Assembly (NCBI RefSeq): GCF_900142625.1
Contig: NZ_FRBN01000005.1
Location: forward strand, 124,001 to 188,000
DNA from: Roseovarius marisflavi
GTDB lineage: Bacteria > Pseudomonadota > Alphaproteobacteria > Rhodobacterales > Rhodobacteraceae
Length of the DNA: 64,000 bases
Direction: 5' to 3'
Below, in pieces: positions 18,212-28,961 of this stretch. Each line of letters begins with the position of its first letter. Positions within the stretch are counted from its first letter, which is position 1. The position numbers and the translations under genes were made by a program. Below the pieces are notes generated by a model. The model searched no databases, was not told the DNA's origin, and saw only the letters and a list, made by a program, of their open reading frames with translations.

Positions 18212-19321
18212 TTGGCCAATACCGGGAACAACGACGCGTTCGTTGCTTTTGAGCGCGTGCAAAAGAGCTATGACGGCGAGACTTTGGTCGTCAAAGATCT
18301 GAACCTTTCCTTGCCCAAGGGTGAATTTCTTACAATGCTTGGGCCCTCCGGGTCTGGTAAGACCACCTGCCTTATGATGCTGGCCGGGTTCGAGACTGCC
18401 ACCCATGGCGAAATCAAGCTTGACGGGATCAGTATCAACAATATCCCGCCGCACAAACGCGGCATCGGCATGGTGTTTCAGAATTATGCGCTTTTCCCGC
18501 ATATGACGATTGCCGAAAACCTCAGCTTTCCGCTTGAAGTGCGAAAGATCGGCAAATCGGACCGCGAGGCCAAGGTCAAGCGCGCGCTTGAGATGGTCGA
18601 GATGGGCGCCTTTGGCGGCCGTCGCCCGGCGCAGTTGTCCGGTGGTCAGCAACAGCGTGTCGCGCTTGCCCGCGCCCTGGTGTTTGAGCCCGAGCTTGTC
18701 TTGATGGACGAACCGCTTGGCGCGCTCGACAAACAGCTGCGCGAAAAGATGCAGTTCGAGATCACTCACCTGGCGCACCAGCTTGGGATTACAACGGTTT
18801 ACGTGACCCACGATCAGACAGAGGCGCTGACCATGTCAGACCGGGTTGCCGTGTTCAACGATGGCCGCATTCAACAGCTGGCCCCGCCGGACGAGCTTTA
18901 TGAGAGCCCGCAAAACAGTTTCGTGGCGCAGTTCATCGGCGAGAACAACACGCTTGCCGGCACCGTTCAGGAGATCAAGGGCGGTCGTGCTCTTGTGAAG
19001 CTCGACAACGGCGATGTGATTGATGCCACGCCGGTGAACGTTGAAAAAGCCGGCGATCGCACGCTGATTTCGATCCGCCCCGAGCGGGTTGAATTCAACC
19101 GTGACCGCCTTAGCCCCGATGCCCACACACTCAAGGCCGAAGTGGCCGAGTTTATCTATATGGGGGACATCTTCCGCACGCGCCTCAAGGTGGCCGGGCG
19201 TGACGATTTCATCATCAAGACCCGCAATGCCCCTGATCAACGCCGCCTGCAACCGGGCGAGATGATCGACATCGGCTGGCTTGCAGAAGATTGCCGTGCT
19301 CTGGATGCGCCAGACGCGTAA
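18212..19321 (+). CDS. potA: Spermidine/putrescine-type ABC transporter ATPase
   Basis: The 369-residue ATP-binding subunit has Walker A (GPSGSGKTT), the Q-loop (MVFQNYALFPHM), the signature LSGGQQQRVALARAL, Walker B (LVLMDEPLGALDKQ) and the switch histidine (VYVTHDQTEALTMS). A C-terminal TOBE-like domain of about 110 residues follows, as in PotA/CysA-type ATPases. It is assigned a TTG start after CAGGGAG; no ATG lies nearby in frame. The binding-protein and two permease genes follow in order. The substrate cannot be fixed by sequence; polyamine or an ectoine-related cation are candidates. Confidence 0.9.
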   Translation: MANTGNNDAFVAFERVQKSYDGETLVVKDLNLSLPKGEFLTMLGPSGSGKTTCLMMLAGFETATHGEIKLDGISINNIPPHKRGIGMVFQNYALFPHMTIAENLSFPLEVRKIGKSDREAKVKRALEMVEMGAFGGRRPAQLSGGQQQRVALARALVFEPELVLMDEPLGALDKQLREKMQFEITHLAHQLGITTVYVTHDQTEALTMSDRVAVFNDGRIQQLAPPDELYESPQNSFVAQFIGENNTLAGTVQEIKGGRALVKLDNGDVIDATPVNVEKAGDRTLISIRPERVEFNRDRLSPDAHTLKAEVAEFIYMGDIFRTRLKVAGRDDFIIKTRNAPDQRRLQPGEMIDIGWLAEDCRALDAPDA

Positions 19322-19445
19322 CCCTATTCGCGCCGTGACCCAAGGGGTGTGGCGTGAGTTGAGCGAGGCCCTCGGAAGTTTTACCCGTAGCACGGGGGCC
19401 CATTCACAGACCAACGGGACTATAAAAGAAACTGGGAGAATGTTT

Positions 19446-20561
19446 ATGAAACTCACGAAAACTTTGCTCGCGACAACGGCTTTGACCGTAGCAGCAAGCA
19501 CAGCCGTGACCGCACAGGATATGGCCGACAGCATGACCCTCGTGTCATGGGGCGGCGCCTATCAGGACAGCCAGAACAAGGCTTACGTTGATCCTTACCT
19601 CGCCAACAACGCTGGCGTCAGTGCAACCTGGGACGAAAGCTCGGCCGAGGCCGTTGCCAAGCTCCGCGCGATGAACGAAGCTGGCAACGTGACCTGGGAT
19701 CTGGTCGACGTCGTTGCCTCTGACGCCATGCGTCTGTGCGACGAAGGTCTGGCGATGGAGCTGGATCACGACGAAGATCTGGCCGCCGCGCCCGATGGCA
19801 CCTCTGCCAGCGATGACTTTGGCGATCTGATCGTCAGCGATTGCTTCGTGCCGCAAATCGTTTACTCGACCACATTCGGCTATCGTACCGATCTGGTGCC
19901 CGCCGGTGTTGAGCCGCCGACCAGCGTTTGTGACGTGTTCGACCTTGCCAAGTACCCCGGCAAGCGGTCGCTGCAAAAGCGCCCGATCGACAACATGGAA
20001 TGGGCTCTGTACTGCGATGGCGTCGCCAAGGAAGACATCTATCCGACCCTTGGTACAGATGCCGGTGTAGAGAAGGCTCTGGCCAAGCTCGACACCATCA
20101 AGGATCAGGTTGTCTGGTGGTCGGCTGGTGCCGAAACGCCCCAGCTTCTGGCCGATGGCGAAGTGTTCATGGGCTCGACCTACAACGGTCGTCTGTTCTC
20201 GGCGATTGCCGAGCAGGGTCAGCCGATTGCCATGATGTGGGATATGCAGTCCTTCGATCTTGACGGCTGGATCGTTCCCGCCGGTCTGCCCGCGGACCGT
20301 CTGGCGCGCGTGATGGACTTCCTCAAGTTCGCCACCGACACTCAGCGTCTTGCAGATCAGGCCGCCTATATCTCGTACGGCCCGGCACGCGCGTCTTCGG
20401 CGCCGCTTGTTGGCAAGCACGCAGATCTGGGCATCGACATGGCACCGCATATGCCGACCGATCCGGCAAACGCGTCGAACGTGCACATCTATGACTACGA
20501 ATGGTGGGCAGACAACCGTGACGATCTGGATGCAAAATTCCAGGCGTGGCTGGTACAATAA
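19446..20561 (+). CDS. ABC transporter substrate-binding protein (PotD/PotF family)
   Basis: The 371 residues begin with a signal peptide (MKLTKTLLATTALTVAASTA). The mature protein starts its fold with MTLVSWGGAYQDSQNKAYVDPY, the typical first strand of the PotD/PotF cluster, and continues with WDLVDVVASDAMRLCDEG and LAKYPGKRSLQKRP. The start chosen is the second of two close ATGs, 7 nt after GGGAG; the first lies too close to it. Several cysteines in the mature part may form disulfides. It binds the periplasmic ligand for the two permeases downstream. Confidence 0.9.
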   Translation: MKLTKTLLATTALTVAASTAVTAQDMADSMTLVSWGGAYQDSQNKAYVDPYLANNAGVSATWDESSAEAVAKLRAMNEAGNVTWDLVDVVASDAMRLCDEGLAMELDHDEDLAAAPDGTSASDDFGDLIVSDCFVPQIVYSTTFGYRTDLVPAGVEPPTSVCDVFDLAKYPGKRSLQKRPIDNMEWALYCDGVAKEDIYPTLGTDAGVEKALAKLDTIKDQVVWWSAGAETPQLLADGEVFMGSTYNGRLFSAIAEQGQPIAMMWDMQSFDLDGWIVPAGLPADRLARVMDFLKFATDTQRLADQAAYISYGPARASSAPLVGKHADLGIDMAPHMPTDPANASNVHIYDYEWWADNRDDLDAKFQAWLVQ

Positions 20562-20583
20562 GTCTCGCCAACACAAACAGGAG

Positions 20584-20634
20584 GGGGCCGGATCGGCCCC
20601 TTCCACCCCATGCCGGGCAAAAGACCCGGTTTTT
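20584..20634 (+). terminator. Hairpin plus weak terminator inside the transporter operon
   Basis: GGGGCCG-GAT-CGGCCCC (20584-20600) is a strong 7-bp hairpin. It is followed by CCGGG-CAAAAGA-CCCGG and TTTTT (20613-20634), which has the form of a weak intrinsic terminator. The pair separates the binding-protein gene from the permease genes and could set a high binding-protein to permease ratio. Confidence 0.6.
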
Positions 20635-20662
20635 ATAAACACTACTGTCCGACGGGGATGAC

Positions 20663-22333
20663 ATGAGCGATACAACCCACACCGGCCCGGTTCTTGCCGC
20701 GGATGGCACGCCGCTGAAACGCAGCCTGCGACGCGCCCTTCGAGCGCAGAAATTGCGGGCTCTGGCGCTTATTGCGCCGCTGCTGCTCTTTGTGCTGCTG
20801 ACGTTCATCGCACCCATTGCGGACATGTTGTTTCGCTCGGTCGAAAACCAGATCACTGGAAAAACCCTGCCGATGACGGTGGAAGAGCTGCGCGATTGGG
20901 ATGGCACCGGCACACCCGACGAGAGGGTCTATCGTGCGCTGTTCTTTGACCTTTTCTTTGCCGCCGAAGGCAAGGAACACACCAAGCTTGGGTCGCGTCT
21001 GAACTATGAGGAAAGTGGTATTTCCTCGATGTTCCGCACCACCGGCCGTGATGTCGATGACATGGGCAAGGTTTACCAGAAAGCCTTCAAGAAACTGGAC
21101 CCCGCCTTCGACGAGGGCGCGTTCTGGTATGACATGATGTCCGGAGGCCAGGGGGCCGAGGGCAACACAAAGCTTTTGTCGAACCAGATCGGGCGTCTCG
21201 AAATGCTCGAATCCACGACCTTCAAAGGTGAGATCGGCTTTGTGCCGGGCGCGGAGATCTACAAGATCCTGCCCAACACCACGCGGGCCTATACCGCTTT
21301 TGCCGCCTTTACCTTTTTCATGAAGAACGATGTCGTTGCCGAAGAAGACCCTTGGGAGGCCGTCTATCCCGCGCTTGCGCTTGACCTTGCCGAGCCCGCC
21401 ACGGTGGCGGCGCTTGCAGATTATCAGGGCCCCGGCGCACAGGAATTGCGCGATGCCGCCGCCCAGATCGACACCCTTCCTCCGGTTGACATGAAGGCCG
21501 CCTTTGCCGAGAGCAACAAGGACTGGCTTCGCACCGAATACTGGCAGGTGATCAAGGCCTATTCACCGCCCTATACCACCGGCTATTTCCTCAATGCCAT
21601 TGATATGGAAAAAACCCCCGATGGCATCGCCCTGCGGTCCGAGGACGAGCGGATTTATGGCATCCTGTTCAAGCGCACGATGTTCATGTCGATGGTGATC
21701 ACCTTTAGCTGTATCGCGCTTGGCTATCCGATTGCCTGGATCATGGCGAACCTGCCGGCGCGCTCGGCCAACCTGTTGATGATCCTTGTTCTGCTGCCAT
21801 TCTGGACATCGCTTCTGGTGCGAACCAGTGCCTGGAAAATCATGCTGCAACAACAGGGGGTGATCAACGATGTGCTGGTCTGGCTTGGGCTTGTAGCCGA
21901 TGAAAGTCGGCTTGTGATGATCAACAACCAGTTCGGCACGATCGTCGCGATGACGCATATCCTTTTGCCCTTCATGATCCTGCCGATGTATTCGGTGATG
22001 CAGACCATCCCGCAGACCTATCTGCGCGCGGCCAAATCGCTTGGTGCCAACAACTGGACAGCGTTCTGGCGGGTCTATTTCCCGCAATCGGTGCCGGGCA
22101 TCGGCGCGGGCAGCATTCTCGTGTTCATCCTCGCGATCGGCTATTACATCACGCCCGAAATCGTCGGCGGCACCACCGGGACGTTCATTTCGAACCGGAT
22201 CGCCTATCACATTTCGTCATCGCTCAACTGGGGTCTTGGCGCTGCTTTGGGCTCTATCCTGCTCGCGGTGGTGATGGTTCTCTACTACGCCTACGACAAG
22301 ATCGTCGGCATCGACAACGTGAAGCTGGGGTAA
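20663..22333 (+). CDS. ABC transporter permease with long extra domain
   Basis: The 556-residue subunit is almost twice the usual 280-300 residues of PotB/PotH. A first helix (about residues 31-54) is followed by some 270 residues without membrane segments, before the classical permease core begins near YGILFKRTMFMSMVITFSC at about residue 332. The coupling loop AAKSLGANNWTAFWRVYFP is well conserved. The long segment probably lies in the periplasm, between helix 1 and helix 2 of the core. It starts after the internal terminator and is followed 6 nt later by the second permease. Confidence 0.88.
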   Translation: MSDTTHTGPVLAADGTPLKRSLRRALRAQKLRALALIAPLLLFVLLTFIAPIADMLFRSVENQITGKTLPMTVEELRDWDGTGTPDERVYRALFFDLFFAAEGKEHTKLGSRLNYEESGISSMFRTTGRDVDDMGKVYQKAFKKLDPAFDEGAFWYDMMSGGQGAEGNTKLLSNQIGRLEMLESTTFKGEIGFVPGAEIYKILPNTTRAYTAFAAFTFFMKNDVVAEEDPWEAVYPALALDLAEPATVAALADYQGPGAQELRDAAAQIDTLPPVDMKAAFAESNKDWLRTEYWQVIKAYSPPYTTGYFLNAIDMEKTPDGIALRSEDERIYGILFKRTMFMSMVITFSCIALGYPIAWIMANLPARSANLLMILVLLPFWTSLLVRTSAWKIMLQQQGVINDVLVWLGLVADESRLVMINNQFGTIVAMTHILLPFMILPMYSVMQTIPQTYLRAAKSLGANNWTAFWRVYFPQSVPGIGAGSILVFILAIGYYITPEIVGGTTGTFISNRIAYHISSSLNWGLGAALGSILLAVVMVLYYAYDKIVGIDNVKLG

Positions 22334-22339
22334 AGAAAA

Positions 22340-23530
22340 ATGAGCGGATTCACTCTTACACCGGTTGAAACGAAACCTATGTCTTTCACCTTGCCGATGG
22401 TCGGCGCGGCAGGGGCCTTTGCCGGGCTGTTTGTCGGCACGGCGCATGGCTCTGGCCTTATGGGCATCGTGATTGGCGCAATCGCCTTGATGGCGCTTTC
22501 CCTGATCGCGCTCAAGGTGCTTGGCCTTGGCATGGAAAAGACCACCCGCAGGGGGATGATCGTCCTCTTTATCGTGGTGGGATGGCTTGTGGCCGGGCTC
22601 CCGGGGTTGGTGCTTGGGGCGCTGTCCGGATGGTTCTTTTCCTGGTTCATCTTCTGGATCGGCGAAGGCCGGTATCGCGCCAACCTTGCGCCCTATCTGA
22701 CCTCTGGTCAGGTGCTCTGGCATTATACCTTCCGGGTCATCTGCGGCACGATCTTTGTCTTTCTGATCACGCCCATTCTCGTGGTCATGCCGCTTAGCTT
22801 CAACGCGCAGGATTTCTTTACCTTCACGCCCGAAATGTTGCGGTTTGATCCCGCCGGTTACAGCCTCAAGCATTATGAGGATTTCTTCACCTCGACCGGC
22901 TGGCAGCAGGCGCTTCGCAACTCGCTGGCCATTGCGCCGATGGCGACGGTCCTGTCGGTGGGCTTTGGTACGCTGGCGGCAATCGGCCTTAGCCAGCCGC
23001 ATGTGCCGTTCCGTCGGGCGATTATGGCGATCCTGATTTCACCGATGATCGTTCCGCTGATCATCTCGGCGGCGGGCATGTACTTTTTCTATAGCCGCGT
23101 CGGCCTGCAGGGCACCTATATGGGTGTTGTTCTGGCGCATGCCGCGCTTGGCATTCCCTTCGTGATCATCACCGTCACGGCCACGCTTGTGGGCTTTGAC
23201 CGCTCGCTGACGCGGGCGGCGGCGAATATGGGCGCTGATCCCCTGACCACGTTCTTCCGGGTGCAGATGCCGCTTATTCTGCCCGGCGTGATCTCGGGGG
23301 GGCTGTTTGCCTTTATCACCTCGTTTGACGAGGTTGTCGTGGTGCTTTTCGTCGGCTCGGCCAATCAGCAGACATTGCCATGGCGGATGTTCACGGGCCT
23401 GCGCGAACAGATCAGCCCGACCATTCTTGCGGTGGCGACCATTCTTGTGGTGATCTCGATCTGTCTGCTGACCACGCTGGAATATCTGCGCCGCCGCTCC
23501 GAGCGTCTGCGCGGGCTTAGCCCGGGTTAA
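22340..23530 (+). CDS. ABC transporter permease with N-terminal membrane extension
   Basis: The 396-residue subunit has a PotC/PotI-type core from about residue 130 onward, with the coupling loop AAANMGADPLTTFFRVQMP and the C-terminal TTLEYLRRRSERLRG. The first 115 residues form about three or four additional hydrophobic helices not needed by the basic fold. Its neighbour likewise has an added segment, so the two may have evolved together. A decayed copy of the 3' end of a gene of this kind lies 1.7 kb downstream. Confidence 0.88.
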   Translation: MSGFTLTPVETKPMSFTLPMVGAAGAFAGLFVGTAHGSGLMGIVIGAIALMALSLIALKVLGLGMEKTTRRGMIVLFIVVGWLVAGLPGLVLGALSGWFFSWFIFWIGEGRYRANLAPYLTSGQVLWHYTFRVICGTIFVFLITPILVVMPLSFNAQDFFTFTPEMLRFDPAGYSLKHYEDFFTSTGWQQALRNSLAIAPMATVLSVGFGTLAAIGLSQPHVPFRRAIMAILISPMIVPLIISAAGMYFFYSRVGLQGTYMGVVLAHAALGIPFVIITVTATLVGFDRSLTRAAANMGADPLTTFFRVQMPLILPGVISGGLFAFITSFDEVVVVLFVGSANQQTLPWRMFTGLREQISPTILAVATILVVISICLLTTLEYLRRRSERLRGLSPG

Positions 23531-23556
23531 GGTCTCCACACCTGACAGATAACAAT

Positions 23557-23583
23557 GGGCGCCCCCAACCGGGCGCCCTTTTG
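23557..23583 (+). terminator. Intrinsic terminator of the ABC transporter operon
   Basis: GGGCGCCC-CCAACC-GGGCGCCC (23557-23578) is a perfect 8-bp stem followed by TTTT. The same stem, with a slightly different loop, ends the permease pseudogene at 25338. Confidence 0.9.
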
Positions 23584-23602
23584 CTTTGCCTCACACTGGC
23601 AT

Positions 23603-23710
23603 TCAGCGCAGGGCAAAGGCGATCACCGCCAGGCACAGGCAGAGATTCACCACCAGGATCACGATGCCTATCCGGCGCCGCAGGGTCATCTTTTTGAACG
23701 GATTAATCAT
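23603..23710 (-). CDS. 35-residue single-helix membrane peptide
   Basis: The ATG lies inside the stop region of the ferric-reductase-like gene (TATGATTAA), the ATGA arrangement of coupled genes; a GGAG-like site precedes it. The peptide starts with basic residues (MINPFKKMTLRRRIG), then has one hydrophobic helix (IVILVVNLCLCLAVIAFAL) and ends with Arg. This positive-inside layout is that of a small inner-membrane subunit or assembly peptide. I do not recognise it. It ends before the transporter terminator. Confidence 0.6.
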   Translation of the reverse strand: MINPFKKMTLRRRIGIVILVVNLCLCLAVIAFALR

Positions 23711-25007
23711 AGTCGAACCGCTCCGACAGGATGCGATCAGACGGCGTGCCGCGCTTGATCAAATGGGTTTCCACAATATCCATCATTACTGGCGGCCCAC
23801 AGACCACGAACAGCCAGTCCTTGAAATACTGCGGCGTGAAAACCCGATCCAGTAGCGCGCCGTCGATGAAACCCGTCTCGCCCTTCCATCCCTCTGGTGG
23901 CTCTGACAGGACATAGGTGACATCCGCCGTACCAAGCTCGTCGCGAAAGGCAATCTGGCTGGCTTTCCGGTTGCCATAGACAAGCCTGACCTTCCGCGGA
24001 TCACCGGTCAGGCGCATCTGCCTGAGAATACCCAGAAGCGGCGCAAGCCCGACACCGCCGGCAATCAACGCGACGCCGGGTTCGGTGCGCCCCTCGATGG
24101 CCAGACTTCCGTAAGGACCGTCAAGATAGGCGATCGTGCCCGGCTTTATGTCGCCAGCCCCGCGCGTAAAGTCGCCAAGTTCCTTGATCATGAAGGAGAC
24201 CTCTGGCCCGGCCGATGGCGCCGAGCAGATCGAAAACGGGTGTTCGTTGATCGAGTAGGAGCTATGTCCCGCCGTCAGCCAGACAAATTGCCCGGCCGTG
24301 TAGGCAAGCCCCGGATGCGCATCGGGCGCGAGGGTCAATTCCCACTGCTTCGGCGTCAGCCGGGTGACAGAGGCGACGCGCCATGCCTGTCTGCGATCCT
24401 GAAACGGCACGATCAGGTAAACATAGAAAAGCGAGCCAACGGCCAGCCCTGTCATGGCCCGCCAAACCCATGTCATGACCGGTTGTGACCCATAGCGGCC
24501 AGCCTCGGTGGCGTGATGCAACAAAAGCGCCGCGATCAAAACCGCGCCGATCCCATGCATCAGACGCCACACCTCGTATTTGTGATCCAGCTTGGTGCGC
24601 CCGATGGCCAGAAAAACGAGGCTTGGAAGGATAAGAAACGCCGCAATGCCACTGGACATATCAGAAAAATCAGTGGTGAGCGTAAGCTGATGGGTCGGGT
24701 CCCAGGGCCGCGGCCCCCCGGACGGCGTAGCGCGATATAAAAATGGATGCAGAAGCGCAAAGATCAGAGCGGTGCGTGCCATGATCTGGTGAAACCGCAT
24801 GGTCACATCCATCCCGACGCCATGCGAAATCTTCTTGAAGCGACCGGAAAGGACGAACTCTGCGAGGATCGTCGAAAAAGCGAGAATTCCAAGGCCAGAG
24901 GCCAGCTCTTGATGGGCCGGGCGTGGCGGCCCGCCGACAAGCCAGGACAGAATTAGCGGCAGCGTAACGGCGGCCAGATAGGTGATGATCAAAAAGAGTG
25001 GCTTCAT
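23703..25007 (-). CDS. Ferric-reductase-like transmembrane flavoprotein
   Basis: The 434-residue protein has an N-terminal half (about residues 1-200) with six hydrophobic helices. Histidines that could bind haem lie in MRFHQIMARTALIFALLHP and HGIGAVLIAALLLHHATE. The C-terminal half is a ferredoxin-NADP reductase module: FAD-binding NEHPFSICSAP, YLDGPYGSLAIEG, the NAD(P)-binding IAGGVGLAPLLGILRQM, and VCGPPVMMDIVE near the end. It moves electrons from cytosolic NAD(P)H across the membrane to iron or another acceptor. No iron regulator or siderophore gene is close by. Confidence 0.88.
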   Translation of the reverse strand: MKPLFLIITYLAAVTLPLILSWLVGGPPRPAHQELASGLGILAFSTILAEFVLSGRFKKISHGVGMDVTMRFHQIMARTALIFALLHPFLYRATPSGGPRPWDPTHQLTLTTDFSDMSSGIAAFLILPSLVFLAIGRTKLDHKYEVWRLMHGIGAVLIAALLLHHATEAGRYGSQPVMTWVWRAMTGLAVGSLFYVYLIVPFQDRRQAWRVASVTRLTPKQWELTLAPDAHPGLAYTAGQFVWLTAGHSSYSINEHPFSICSAPSAGPEVSFMIKELGDFTRGAGDIKPGTIAYLDGPYGSLAIEGRTEPGVALIAGGVGLAPLLGILRQMRLTGDPRKVRLVYGNRKASQIAFRDELGTADVTYVLSEPPEGWKGETGFIDGALLDRVFTPQYFKDWLFVVCGPPVMMDIVETHLIKRGTPSDRILSERFDYD

Positions 25008-25162
25008 GGGCTTCTTCGGTTGGCAATTTCTGACAGCACAATGCTATGCCATTGCGAAGATATCGTACTTGCGCCAAAACAATTCCGAACCGGAAGGTCG
25101 TAAGAATATTTCCTCAATGCGTCAAGATCACAGCCGCAGTCGACATCGGCTGGTGGCGTCGG

Positions 25163-25310
25163 ATGCCGCTGATCGTGCAGAGCGTGATCTCGGGCGGTTT
25201 GTTTGCCTTTATCACCTTTTGGCGGGCTGATCGTTATGATCTGGATCTGTCTCCCAACCACGCTGGAGTACCTGCGTCGCCGGTCCGAGCGCCTGCTTGG
25301 CCCCGGCTAA
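25163..25310 (+). pseudogene. Decayed 3' end of a PotC/PotI-type permease gene
   Basis: Two pieces resemble the C-terminus of the intact permease at 22340-23530. In one frame, MPLIVQSVISGGLFAFITF (25163-25219) matches MPLILPGVISGGLFAFITSF. In another frame, ICLPTTLEYLRRRSERL (ending at the TAA at 25308-25310) matches ICLLTTLEYLRRRSERL. About 55 codons between them are deleted and the frame is broken. The downstream sequence, including CCCGGATAAATAACAAAGGG and the terminator stem, is also alike. No start or 5' part remains. Confidence 0.85.
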
Positions 25311-25337
25311 GAGATCTTCACCCGGATAAATAACAAA

Positions 25338-25364
25338 GGGCGCCCAAAACCGGGCGCCCTTTTT
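25338..25364. terminator. Terminator shared by permease pseudogene and gyrB
   Basis: GGGCGCCC-AAAACC-GGGCGCCC is a perfect 8-bp stem followed by TTTTT on the plus strand. It is the counterpart of the stem at 23557. It now lies 43 bp past the convergent gyrB stop; on the minus strand it is followed by TTTGTTATT and may serve gyrB. Confidence 0.8.
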
Positions 25365-25406
25365 CCTGTTGGTGTTGCTCAAGCTTTTTGAGCAGACCCT
25401 GCTGGT

Positions 25407-28529
<3,123 letters not shown>

Positions 28530-28533
<4 letters not shown>

Positions 28534-28961
28534 GGGGCCTTGGGCAGTGTGAGGCTGCCATCGGGGGACAGCGGCCAGAACGGATTCATCGCCACTTCCC
28601 AGACGTGGCCATCAGGATCGGCAAAATACCCCGAATACCCGCCCCAAAACACCTTTTCCGGCGCTTTCAGCGGGCTCGCCCCGGCATCAATGGCCGTTTG
28701 AAAGGCGGCATCAACCTCCGTCTCGGTCCCGAAATTCTGTGCAAGCGAGATCGCCCCGGTCCCAAACTCCAGCCCGGCACGCCCCTGATCCTTTGCCAGG
28801 TCGGCCTTGCCAAACAGGCCCAGAACAAGGCCATTCATCTGGTAAAACACCACCTCTTCCTGCTCCTGCGCCGGGGACCAGCCGAGCGCTGCGTAAAATG
28901 CTTTCGCACGATCAAGATCGGCAACGCCAAGGGTGATGAGGGTTACACGCTGAGGGGTCAT
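28530..28961 (-). CDS. VOC (glyoxalase/bleomycin-resistance fold) protein
   Basis: The 143-residue protein has the paired beta-alpha-beta-beta-beta units of the vicinal oxygen chelate family: TLITLGVADLDRAKAFYAALGW at the start and GYSGYFADPDGHVWEVAMNPFW near the end with the usual metal-ligand glutamate. Function within this wide family cannot be read from sequence. The start at MTPQRV overlaps the recF stop by 4 nt (ATGA), and its own stop overlaps lysE in the same manner. Confidence 0.87.

Noticed and set aside
23586..23855. Plus-strand frame of 89 codons after the transporter terminator
   Set aside because: It lies antisense to the end of the reductase gene and to the coupled small peptide, has no ribosome site and begins after a strong terminator.
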